In this document: piece by piece, positions 1 through 7,984 of the stretch
How positions within the stretch are numbered: position 1 is the stretch's first letter
Layout of the letters: each line of letters opens with the position of its first letter
From: Spirochaetota bacterium
GTDB taxonomy: Bacteria; Spirochaetota; Spirochaetia; B11-G9
Assembly: GCA_024280415.1 (NCBI GenBank)
Contig: JAJRQE010000026.1
Location: forward strand, 1-58,739
DNA: 58,739 nucleotides
Direction of reading: 5' to 3'
The notes under the pieces: generated by a model
Seen by the model: only the letters and a program-made list of their open reading frames with translations
Database searches by the model: none
Told to the model about the DNA's origin: nothing
Program-made: the position numbers and the translations under genes

Positions 1-276
1 ATTTGAATTTGCATATTTTATGGAATCCTCTTTATCTCTGAGCATACGCTTCCTGAAATTATCTGACTCTGCCTGTTTTCTCAGCATCTGATCTTTTAAT
101 TCTCGAATCTCGCTCTCCAGAGCAGAAATTCGATCCCGAAGCTGTTCCGCTTCCGGCTTTTCAATGGATTCTTCATGGTTCCCCTCTTCGGAGTCAGAAA
201 CCGTATCTACAGATTCTATATCGTCTGAACTTTCCTGCAGTATTTCTTTCCTAACTTTTCCCTGCTTCTTAGACAT
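1..276 (-). CDS. grpE: GrpE nucleotide exchange factor, N-terminal part (runs off the window)
   Basis: The reverse strand from 276 is open to the window edge and gives 92 residues. An acidic, poorly conserved N-terminus is followed by a heptad-like helix that ends in QAESDNFRKRMLRDKEDSI and KYAN, the characteristic GrpE long-helix motif. GrpE is the ADP/ATP exchange factor of the DnaK chaperone in the cytoplasm. The ATG at 276 is preceded by GAGGG at about 5 nt. The gene has its own promoter upstream (336-364), with no CIRCE operator visible in its leader. The core beta domain lies outside the window, so integrity cannot be judged. Confidence 0.88.
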   Translation of the reverse strand, partial: MSKKQGKVRKEILQESSDDIESVDTVSDSEEGNHEESIEKPEAEQLRDRISALESEIRELKDQMLRKQAESDNFRKRMLRDKEDSIKYANSN

Positions 277-335
277 ACTACCCTCATAAAACTTAATATT
301 TTTGCTGACAATTCAAAGATTTATTGTATGTCCTA

Positions 336-364
336 AAAATACTAATCAACATAGAGACCGTCAA
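336..364 (-). promoter_or_regulatory. Promoter of grpE
   Basis: Reverse-strand TTGACG at 364-359 and TATTTT at 341-336 are separated by 17 bp, a good sigma-70-type pair. The predicted start is near 329, giving a leader of about 53 nt before the grpE ATG. No TTAGCACTC-N9-GAGTGCTAA (CIRCE) element is seen. Confidence 0.65.
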
Positions 365-380
365 GCTTTTTAGAAAAAAG

Positions 381-3300
381 TTATTTCTTGGGAAGCAGCT
401 CCAAAATCAGTTCGACCTCACCTCTGGAGAGTTTTGTAGCACTGGCAATCTGCTGGATTGACCAGCCCTGATGGGCCAGACGGGTAACAACATCCCTTAC
501 ACCCAGCGGAGGTGCGCCTTTACTATCGGATCCAGGTTTATTTCCATCCTTCAAAATTGTTCCAAGAAGTTTTACCTGCTCCTCAGCCTGTCTGAAGACT
601 TCCTCCATACGGGTTTCCGTTTTTGCAAGCCACTCTCTGGCCTTCTGCATATTTTTAATACGGTTCTCGATATCCTTAAGAATAGCATCAAGCCCCTTAA
701 CCTGCTTTACAGTTTCTTCGGCCTTGGATTTATTTCTCGACAGTACCTCTATTTTTGAAGAAATATCATGAATTTTCTCAGGTATATTTGTGACCTCATC
801 ATTCAGAGTCCTAATCTGGTCATCCAGGTCACTCAAAAGCTGAAAATTCTTATCGACACTGATTGTTGTGTTTTCAATGATCTGATCCTTCTTTTCCAGA
901 CGTTCATACTTAAGGGCAACCTCTTTTTCCAGTTCCATAAGATTTCTTATTTTAACCTGAATAGCCTGAAGATCATCATGAGAGTTTGTAACCTGACTTA
1001 GTTTAGTATCCACAGACTGTGATATTATTATTAGTTTTTTAAAGTCTCCTTCCATCTCTTCAATATGCCGCTTCTCAGCAAGAAATCTGCTTAGTTTCGA
1101 ATTTACGTCTTCACCAAGTTTTTTAATGGAAGTAAACTTTCTTTCTGTTTCCCGAACCTCAGTACCCTGGGCTTCTACCCTTATAAGTTCTGTTTTAAGA
1201 TCCTCAATAGATTCCTGCAGATGAACTTTCAGGGAATCGGCACGATCAAAAATCTTGGTCTGACTAATAAACCCTTTCTGACGCTTATCAATTTCCTGGA
1301 GGTTAACTGCCAAAATTTTATAATTCTCTTCAATTTTTCCGTATAATTTTTTCTGGAGCTGATCCGTCTTGTCCTTTGTTTCGGAAGAGATCATCCTAAA
1401 ATCTTTTATCTTTTTATCAAACTCAATTTGCATATCTCTGTTTCGTTTTTGAATTTCCAGAATAAAAGTCTCATATTCCCGCTTAAAATTCTCCATAGAA
1501 GCTTCGGTTTTGTTACGAAGATCAGTCTCCAGCTGAATAACCCCTGAAGCATTTTCCTTCAGTTCATTCCTGATCCTGGCTCTTTCTTCCTGGGTGCTTA
1601 TAATAAGATCCTCTTTTTGTGACTCACAATCACTCTGAATCTGAGCAATATTGTTAAAGACATCCTTTTTCAGATCTTCATATCCTGATTTTATCTCTGT
1701 TTGGGACTCCTTCATTTCCTGTAGAATTTTAGCCTGCCAGAGGGTCAACTCTGACTGGACATTAGCAGTCAGCCCCAAAAGTTCTTTTCCCTTCTGGTCA
1801 ATATTTTCTCCAAGATCAGTGAGTCTTGTTCCAATTTCCCTGTCAGATTTTTTAAGCCGGGCACTTACTTCAGAATTATACTCTATAAACTCCCGGGAAA
1901 AAGCAGTCTTTGCACTCTCCTGAATTTCAACCAGTTCTTTTTTGATACTCTCTTCGGTCGATATAATAGAGGAATCTGACTGATTCATCCTCTCCTCAAT
2001 ACGAGTCTGAAAATCTGCAACCTGTGTTTCAAATTTCAATTGATTGGCAAAGATCCTTTCCTGCAGTTCTTCCAGACGACTTCTTAGTTTTTCACTGTAC
2101 TCTTTCTCAAGTCCCTCTCTTTTCTCATCTCCGGTTCTGGCAAGATCTTCCAGATTCTTATCAACTCCGCCCTGCCATTCTATCAGTTTTTCTTCCATTG
2201 CTATATTTCTGGTTTTTAGATCAGAAAAGAAATCATCTTCAAAAACCTTAAGCCCTTTGGCAACATTTTCGTATGCTCTGTTCTTCAATCCATTGAGTTC
2301 CAGTTCAAGATTATTTATCCCCTCATAGAGTTCAGTCATCTCCTCAGACATCTTCTGCTTGTATTCATCCTGCACCTGATTCTGCTGCTTCTCATAATCC
2401 CTGAAATCAGCCCCTATTCTTGTAACTGTCTGATCCATTGCGGCTCTAAGATTCTCTTCCAGAGAGTCCATATCCATACTTAAAGATTCAAGTTTGGTAA
2501 ATCTGTAATTTAGATTCTCTTCATATTCGTCAACCCGTGACTCCACGCCTAAGATTCTATCCCGGAGGGCAATATCTGAAGTTCCAAGATCAGCAGATAG
2601 TTTTTCCAGATCTTTTCTGCTCTTTTCTGCAATTGTCTCGTAGGTTTTACCAAATTCCTCCAGGCGATGAGATACGGATCTATTAATCTCGGAAAATGTA
2701 TCTTCAAAATCCTTTCTGAGCTTATCTGCATCCTGATCTATTTTATTCTTCACACTGTCAAAGGCCTGACCCTTCAGAGTGGCTCCTCTCTCCGAAGCAT
2801 CTTTAAGTGCATTTTCAAAAGAATCTTCTATCAATTTAGCCTCTGCTCCAAACTGCTCAATTTTCCCTTTGGAGACCTCTGCTACAGAGGAAAATGACTC
2901 AGATATTTTTTCAAAAGCTGCGTTCATCCCGGTTTCAATTCCATCAGCTTCTTCTGTTTTTCTTGCAAGTATAGTATCGAACCGGTCTGAGAGTTCAGCA
3001 GTAAGATGCTCCCCTGCCTGCTCTGTCTTATAAATCTGATCATCCAGAAATCTCCGGATAGATTCCTCAGTTTCCTTTTTCATTGACTCCCTGGTATTAT
3101 CAAGAGATTTGACCATCTCAGAAAACTCATTAATCCTGTTTTCACTGACAGAAATCTCATCCTGTATCCGGGAAACAACTTTCTGAGTATCTTTAAGAAC
3201 AACTGATCTGACAACCTTCAGTTCCTTAATATTCTCCTTTGCAAACTCAGATGTGAGCCCGGGGATAGCCTTTTCCAGCTTAACAATACTAAGGCCTGCT

Positions 3301-3713
3301 TCCTTGACCCTCTTTCCTACCTTATCCACAAATTCAGATTCTTCATGGAGTCTGTCCAGATTATTCTGAACCCTTCCTGTCATTTGGGTCAGTTCGTTCA
3401 GAGCCCTGTCATATTCATTTATTCTCTCATACATCTTCTCAATATAGGCAGCTTTGGACTCAAGATCCCCTTCTGCACCTGCAATTCTGTTTAAAATTGC
3501 CTTTCCGGTTTCCTGATGGACATCAAGTTCAATGGCAAAGTTCTTGACCTCTACAGTTTTACTCTCAATATAGCTGTCCAGCTCATCCTTAATTTTCTCA
3601 GAATAGCGTTTAATTTTTTCCAGAGAACGATTATTCTTATCCAGCTGTCTATATATTACAAGAACAATAGCAACAATAAAGAGAGTTATTATATTTCCAA
3701 CTGTAAATTCCAT
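381..3713 (-). CDS. SpiroCoCo-type giant coiled-coil membrane protein
   Basis: The product has about 1110 residues. One N-terminal membrane helix (residues about 6-23, IITLFIVAIVLVIY) is followed by more than 1000 residues of almost pure heptad-rich, charged coiled coil without an obvious enzymatic domain. The last ~40 residues (VTRLAHQGWSIQQIASATKL onward) look like a small helix-turn-helix similar to those at the ends of some motility-associated anchored proteins. I take the ATG at 3713 because AGGAG lies 6 nt upstream; an in-frame start 24 nt earlier lacks this. It matches what I recall as the SpiroCoCo family, which is confined to spirochaetes and has no proven function. A role as a long envelope tether or scaffold is inference. 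Confidence 0.8.
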   Translation of the reverse strand: MEFTVGNIITLFIVAIVLVIYRQLDKNNRSLEKIKRYSEKIKDELDSYIESKTVEVKNFAIELDVHQETGKAILNRIAGAEGDLESKAAYIEKMYERINEYDRALNELTQMTGRVQNNLDRLHEESEFVDKVGKRVKEAGLSIVKLEKAIPGLTSEFAKENIKELKVVRSVVLKDTQKVVSRIQDEISVSENRINEFSEMVKSLDNTRESMKKETEESIRRFLDDQIYKTEQAGEHLTAELSDRFDTILARKTEEADGIETGMNAAFEKISESFSSVAEVSKGKIEQFGAEAKLIEDSFENALKDASERGATLKGQAFDSVKNKIDQDADKLRKDFEDTFSEINRSVSHRLEEFGKTYETIAEKSRKDLEKLSADLGTSDIALRDRILGVESRVDEYEENLNYRFTKLESLSMDMDSLEENLRAAMDQTVTRIGADFRDYEKQQNQVQDEYKQKMSEEMTELYEGINNLELELNGLKNRAYENVAKGLKVFEDDFFSDLKTRNIAMEEKLIEWQGGVDKNLEDLARTGDEKREGLEKEYSEKLRSRLEELQERIFANQLKFETQVADFQTRIEERMNQSDSSIISTEESIKKELVEIQESAKTAFSREFIEYNSEVSARLKKSDREIGTRLTDLGENIDQKGKELLGLTANVQSELTLWQAKILQEMKESQTEIKSGYEDLKKDVFNNIAQIQSDCESQKEDLIISTQEERARIRNELKENASGVIQLETDLRNKTEASMENFKREYETFILEIQKRNRDMQIEFDKKIKDFRMISSETKDKTDQLQKKLYGKIEENYKILAVNLQEIDKRQKGFISQTKIFDRADSLKVHLQESIEDLKTELIRVEAQGTEVRETERKFTSIKKLGEDVNSKLSRFLAEKRHIEEMEGDFKKLIIISQSVDTKLSQVTNSHDDLQAIQVKIRNLMELEKEVALKYERLEKKDQIIENTTISVDKNFQLLSDLDDQIRTLNDEVTNIPEKIHDISSKIEVLSRNKSKAEETVKQVKGLDAILKDIENRIKNMQKAREWLAKTETRMEEVFRQAEEQVKLLGTILKDGNKPGSDSKGAPPLGVRDVVTRLAHQGWSIQQIASATKLSRGEVELILELLPKK

Positions 3714-3757
3714 ACAAATCTCCTGGATGAGTAACAAGTAACGAACCGTCCTGACTA

Positions 3758-3785
3758 TTTTTACCCATGAATGCTATGTTGTCAA
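3758..3785 (-). promoter_or_regulatory. Candidate promoter of the coiled-coil gene
   Basis: Reverse-strand TTGACA (3785-3780) overlaps the stop codon of the HAD gene, and TAAAAA (3763-3758) follows after 16 bp. The -35 is perfect and the -10 mediocre. It would let the coiled-coil gene be transcribed apart from the Exb/TonB operon upstream. Confidence 0.45.
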
Positions 3786-4441
3786 TTATTTAAAGATAAT
3801 ATCCAGTCCCGTAGGTCTAAAAAAGAGTAGAAGGAGAGATCGGCCAAACTTCCAGGTTCCGGTTTTTTGGTTAGATGTGCAGTATGCAGTCCGGCGTCTC
3901 TTGCACCGAGAATATCATATTTATAATTATTCCCGACATAGAGGATCTCAGAAGGAGAAATACCAAACTGGCTTATAAGATTGTTGAACGGAGCAGAATG
4001 AGGTTTAAGATGCCCCGTATCCTCTGACGAAAATGCAACTTCCATAAGATCCGAGAGACCAAGGAATTCCAGCTTCCGCTGTACAGGAAAATCGGAAAGA
4101 GCTCCCAGTTTTATACCTTCCCGCTGCAGGGAAAGGAGAGCGGGTCTGACATTCTTAAATGGTTTTAAACCTTTGAAGGAGTACTCCCAGTTCTGATACA
4201 GATGCCTTTCCATCAGTTCCGCGGCTTTTTCTTTTCTGATTTTCATTGAATAACCCAAAAGTTTTGCCTGAACATCCCTGAACTCACCTTCAAATTCAAT
4301 CTGCCGTATCTCTTTTCTGACTTTACTAAAATGGGCTACCAGCTTTGGATGTCTGAGAAAAGAGGATGCGGATCGGATATACATGGAAAGATTAGGGTAG
4401 AGTGTACCATCAATATCAAAACCTACTGCTTTTATTTTCAT
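3782..4441 (-). CDS. HAD-superfamily phosphatase
   Basis: The 219-residue product carries all four HAD motifs: FDIDGTLYP near the N-terminus (nucleophile Asp and general acid Asp), SDFP (motif II), the Lys in HLKPHSAPF (motif III) and VGNNYKYDILGARDAG (motif IV). The helical cap between motifs I and II resembles class I (beta-phosphoglucomutase/phosphoglycolate phosphatase-like) enzymes. It is cytoplasmic and the substrate cannot be deduced. It follows the TonB-like gene by 6 nt and lacks a clear Shine-Dalgarno sequence, so translation is probably coupled to that gene. Confidence 0.85.
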   Translation of the reverse strand: MKIKAVGFDIDGTLYPNLSMYIRSASSFLRHPKLVAHFSKVRKEIRQIEFEGEFRDVQAKLLGYSMKIRKEKAAELMERHLYQNWEYSFKGLKPFKNVRPALLSLQREGIKLGALSDFPVQRKLEFLGLSDLMEVAFSSEDTGHLKPHSAPFNNLISQFGISPSEILYVGNNYKYDILGARDAGLHTAHLTKKPEPGSLADLSFYSFLDLRDWILSLNN

Positions 4442-4447
4442 ATTTTT

Positions 4448-5359
4448 TTATTTCGCCTTAAAAATTAGTGTAATTGTCCCCTTAACATTATCACTGCCCG
4501 GAGAACCGTTAAACATCCATGACCTGAGTGCGTTCCGGATACTTGTTTCAACACTAGGATATACTGTCGGAGGGGTAATGCTCAATACCTTAACAACTCC
4601 ATCTGAATTTAGTTCAAACCGAATTGTAAATTTTATTTCAGAGGGAAATTCCCAGGGAAGATCATTGGGGAATTGGGGACGAGGACTACTAACCAGTTCC
4701 CGTTTAACATCTCCTCTGTCAAATTTAAAACTATCATCGAGGTATCGGGGACGAATATTTTCTGTATCAGAAGGAGTATCCGAATCAGGATAATTATAGG
4801 TTTCTGAATTTGAAAAAGAGTCCTCTAAAGCAGTAATATCACTTTCGGAAACAATAGATGAACCGAAAGGAGTCTGCACAGAACCAGCATCATTTTTAAT
4901 AATTTCAGGGTTGTCAATACTTTCAAACTCAATTCTATTCTCTCCGGGAACGAAGGGTTTATCCTCTTTTACTGCATCTGTTGGGGGTACATAAGCAGGA
5001 GCATTAACCTCCTCACGAATAAAGAGATCATCATAGGCATCAGGAATAGAGGCAGGGACTATCTCCACTTCATTACCCGAAGTTTCCTCCCCCTTAGCAG
5101 GGCTATCCGAAATAAACACTGACTTATCTTCCATGGCAGGTTTAGTTTCATCTGGCAGAATTTCTTCGGAGACTACTTTCTTATCCTGGGGCGAGTATTC
5201 GGGGTTCTTTATAATTCTGACAGTTACCGGCTCATAGTCAGACAAATTTTCTGATTCCGGGAACCAGTCAAAGAGATTCATCAGGAAAAATAAAAAAAGG
5301 TGAAAGACTATACTGATTGCTATAGCCCTAAATAAGCGGCTGGAATCGGAATTTATCAA
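4448..5359 (-). CDS. TonB/TolA-like energy transducer
   Basis: The 303-residue protein has a short cytoplasmic N-terminus and one membrane helix (about residues 11-30, AIAISIVFHLFLFFLMNLF). A long acidic, Pro/Ser-rich periplasmic linker follows. The C-terminal domain of about 75 residues (RPQFPNDLPWEFPSEIKFTI onward) has the TonB_C-like pattern, including the S-x-R-x-A-L-x-x-W helix. It would transmit proton-motive force from the ExbB/ExbD-type pair to an outer-membrane partner. The only plausible start is TTG at 5359, which overlaps the exbD stop as TTGA. The linker is acidic rather than the Pro-Lys-rich type of classical TonB. Confidence 0.75.
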   Translation of the reverse strand: MINSDSSRLFRAIAISIVFHLFLFFLMNLFDWFPESENLSDYEPVTVRIIKNPEYSPQDKKVVSEEILPDETKPAMEDKSVFISDSPAKGEETSGNEVEIVPASIPDAYDDLFIREEVNAPAYVPPTDAVKEDKPFVPGENRIEFESIDNPEIIKNDAGSVQTPFGSSIVSESDITALEDSFSNSETYNYPDSDTPSDTENIRPRYLDDSFKFDRGDVKRELVSSPRPQFPNDLPWEFPSEIKFTIRFELNSDGVVKVLSITPPTVYPSVETSIRNALRSWMFNGSPGSDNVKGTITLIFKAK

Positions 5360-5763
5360 TTTACAGAGTCCCTCATTCGTAAACTAATTCCTGTAAACCC
5401 CTTTAGCCTGAGAACATCCAGGATTTCAACCATCGTATTATAGCTGACGCCCCTGTCACCTTCAATAATCACATTCTGAACAGTCTCCTCATTTAGAGGT
5501 AACTTTCCAAGAAGATCCCCCAATATGGAAATTGATACAGGATCTTCATTTAGATAGATCTCATTATCAGAGATAGCTGTTATAATAATACTCGTCAGCA
5601 CTACAGGTTCCGCACTGGTAGAATCCGGAAGTTCAAGGGATATCCCTGGGGTAACAAGAAATGTGCTGGAAACCATGAAAAAAACTACAAGCTGAAAAAT
5701 AACATCAATCATCGGTATCAGATCGACTGTAGCTACAGGTTTCAGGCGACGTTTAAAGACCAT
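5356..5763 (-). CDS. exbD: ExbD/TolR-family proton channel subunit
   Basis: This 135-residue protein has a basic N-terminus, a single membrane helix at about residues 15-37 and a small periplasmic domain. The helix contains the family's conserved aspartate in IPMIDVIFQLVVFFM (D20), the residue that carries protons in ExbD/TolR. Its start overlaps the exbB stop (TAATG) and its own stop overlaps the TTG start of the TonB-like gene. This is tight coupling for fixed stoichiometry. ExbD and TolR cannot be told apart from sequence alone. Confidence 0.88.
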   Translation of the reverse strand: MVFKRRLKPVATVDLIPMIDVIFQLVVFFMVSSTFLVTPGISLELPDSTSAEPVVLTSIIITAISDNEIYLNEDPVSISILGDLLGKLPLNEETVQNVIIEGDRGVSYNTMVEILDVLRLKGFTGISLRMRDSVN

Positions 5764-6371
5764 TATTCATCTGCTCCGAAGAATAAAACCATATCATTGA
5801 CCCTGTTCTCAAGGCTTGTAATTGTATTGTTTACCTTTCCAACCAGATAATTGTAGAAGGCAATGGCTGGAATTGACACCACAATACCCGCTGCAGTCGT
5901 AAGAAGAGCCTCAGAGATTCCAGTGGCAAGAAGGGAGGGATCCCCTACAGACCCGAACTGTCCCAAAACCCCAAATGCCTTAATATTACCCGTCACAGTT
6001 CCAAGAAGTCCAAGGAGGGGGGAGATATGTGCTATGGTTCCAAGAGAAGTAAGATATCGTTCAAGATGGGGAACTTCAAGGTTTGCGGCAGCAAGAATAG
6101 ACTCTTTAATTTCCGTTTTCCCATAATTTCGGTGCTCAATACCCACTTTCATAAGGTTGGAAAGGGGGGTCGTATTGTTTTCACATATATCCAGAGCTTC
6201 ATCAAAATGTCTCTTTTGAATTGCAGATTTTAAACGGTCAATAAATTGCTCCTCATCCATCCTTATTCTGCGGTAAAACAAGAGACGTTCCACAATTATA
6301 ATTCCTGCTATAACAGAGAGAAGAAGGATAAGCACCATAACAGGGCCACCTTTCGAAATAAGTACAAACAT
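5763..6371 (-). CDS. exbB: ExbB/TolQ/MotA-family proton channel
   Basis: This inner-membrane protein of about 202 residues has three membrane segments. One is N-terminal (VMVLILLLSVIAGIIIV), and two follow a cytoplasmic loop (around ISPLLGLLGTVTGNIKAF and LLTTAAGIVVSIPAIAFYNY). The G-L-L-G-T-V-x-G segment is diagnostic of the family. The ATG at 6371 is preferred over the one at 6377 because AAGGAG lies 8 nt upstream of it. It forms the proton-driven motor with the adjacent ExbD and energises the TonB-like protein. Confidence 0.9.
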   Translation of the reverse strand: MFVLISKGGPVMVLILLLSVIAGIIIVERLLFYRRIRMDEEQFIDRLKSAIQKRHFDEALDICENNTTPLSNLMKVGIEHRNYGKTEIKESILAAANLEVPHLERYLTSLGTIAHISPLLGLLGTVTGNIKAFGVLGQFGSVGDPSLLATGISEALLTTAAGIVVSIPAIAFYNYLVGKVNNTITSLENRVNDMVLFFGADE

Positions 6372-6430
6372 CACCATAACTCCTTACTTGATAATTCCAT
6401 TTTGAATATCACTTTAATATTTCCGGTATT

Positions 6431-7984
6431 CTACAATGATATTTTTGTCTTAAGGGTAAGTCTGCCGCCATCAGCAATGTAGTTTCCCCATAAATATCTG
6501 TCGGCAGCAAAAAAACCAAAAATGTCTGTTCCCTCAAGTATAAGCTCCACTCCTTCACTCAGGATATAATTGGCTCCCACTGAGACAGAAGGAACAGAAA
6601 CAGGGGGCAGTGGATTAAAATCACCGGAAACAAACAATCCCCAGTCCTCTTTGCTATATTCAATCTCAGAATGGATGGACAGTAAAGGGTTTAAAACAAC
6701 TTTATCATCCAGAAGCTGTCCACTCAGGGAAAGCAGAACTGAAAAATTACGGCTAAAATTAAAATTTGCAAATCCTGATAGATCCAGAAAGGTTACCTTA
6801 CCGGCAGAAACACTAAAAAGACCTGTATTACTATTAAAGGAATCAAGGTTTGCAGAAATATAATTCTCCATATTCCTATAGATCCAGGAAAACCCAATTT
6901 CCAGCTTACTTACAGGAGAAAATCCCAGGGAACCATCCAAAAACCATTTCCGGTCAACACCGTCTCCCAATCCTGAATAGGGATACTTTTCCCAATTTTT
7001 ATAGTTGGAATAATAATCAAGGGAATATCCTCCCGACATCTGATACCGGAAATAATTATTTACAGCTCCGGACAAAGCAAGTTCAAAGGGATAAGCGACA
7101 GGTGTACCGGGAGCCCAGAATAAACCTACAGAAGCAGAAATATCAACTGTCGAAAGTAAAAAGTCTATCAGAAGATCACTTGTAAATATATTCCTGTTCA
7201 GACTACTCTCCTGTTTATATACATACCCTGCTTTAAGGGTAAGAGCCATCCAGTCTTTACTCCAGCCCATTCCGCCATCGAAATCAAAAACAGTTTCGTT
7301 AAAACTTTCAGGAATTTCTCCTGAAATAGTTTTCCCTGCAATTTTTACATTGGCATTACCTGTCCATTCAAAATAGTCCTTTACAATGAATCCCAAATTA
7401 ATATTTTTCAAACGATCAATTACGGAACCGTGATCAGGAACCAGCTGCTGCAGACCATTTTCCGTCTCAATAAATTGTCCCGAGGCTGATACAGAAAAAT
7501 TATCATCACCTCTTTCAAAATCGCCCTGAAAAGTTTCGTTCCGTGAAAAATAACCTGTCCCGGGGTCGTTCCTACCAAAACCATCCAGACCTTCATGAGC
7601 AAAGGAAAGGGAAAATCTCAGGTTACTCCCAAGGCTGTAAAGTGAAATATTTCCTGCCAAATGATTTTTGAGTCCTATTCCAAGCATTCCTTCACTAAAA
7701 AAAGATGATTTTTCCCTATAATTATACTCTACAAAATCAGGCAAAGGCAGATCAAAACCAATCTCTCCAATTGGAATCTCATCCGGATCCGAAAGGGTAA
7801 TTTCAAAATCAGGAAGGACAATCTCCTCATAATCAGGAACAACCAATTCTATTACCTGTTCTGATCTTCCCTCAAACTCAACAACAATGGGAGGAATTAT
7901 TAAATCTATTGAGGAAGGAGCATCGCTCTGGGCATAAAGAGTCAATCCAAGAATTAAATATAATAATATAAATCCCTTTCTCAT
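6431..7984 (-). CDS. Predicted outer-membrane beta-barrel protein
   Basis: The 517-residue product has a signal peptide (MRKGFILLYLILGLTLYAQS). Next comes an acidic Pro/Ile/Val-rich segment (about residues 24-95) with repeated short IVLPDFEI-like strands. The remaining ~400 residues show alternating aromatic/polar strands with glycine turns and the chain ends in LTLKTKISL, all typical of an outer-membrane barrel. No plug domain is seen, so it is not a classical TonB-dependent receptor. Its ATG overlaps the stop of the TPR gene (ATGA) and exbB follows closely. It is therefore a candidate outer-membrane partner of the Exb/TonB module, a role that is inferred. Confidence 0.7.
   Translation of the reverse strand: MRKGFILLYLILGLTLYAQSDAPSSIDLIIPPIVVEFEGRSEQVIELVVPDYEEIVLPDFEITLSDPDEIPIGEIGFDLPLPDFVEYNYREKSSFFSEGMLGIGLKNHLAGNISLYSLGSNLRFSLSFAHEGLDGFGRNDPGTGYFSRNETFQGDFERGDDNFSVSASGQFIETENGLQQLVPDHGSVIDRLKNINLGFIVKDYFEWTGNANVKIAGKTISGEIPESFNETVFDFDGGMGWSKDWMALTLKAGYVYKQESSLNRNIFTSDLLIDFLLSTVDISASVGLFWAPGTPVAYPFELALSGAVNNYFRYQMSGGYSLDYYSNYKNWEKYPYSGLGDGVDRKWFLDGSLGFSPVSKLEIGFSWIYRNMENYISANLDSFNSNTGLFSVSAGKVTFLDLSGFANFNFSRNFSVLLSLSGQLLDDKVVLNPLLSIHSEIEYSKEDWGLFVSGDFNPLPPVSVPSVSVGANYILSEGVELILEGTDIFGFFAADRYLWGNYIADGGRLTLKTKISL

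Noticed and set aside
277-335. A heat-shock CIRCE operator before grpE.
   Set aside because: Only a short ACAAT/ATTGT repeat is present; the CIRCE arms TTAGCACTC and GAGTGCTAA are not.
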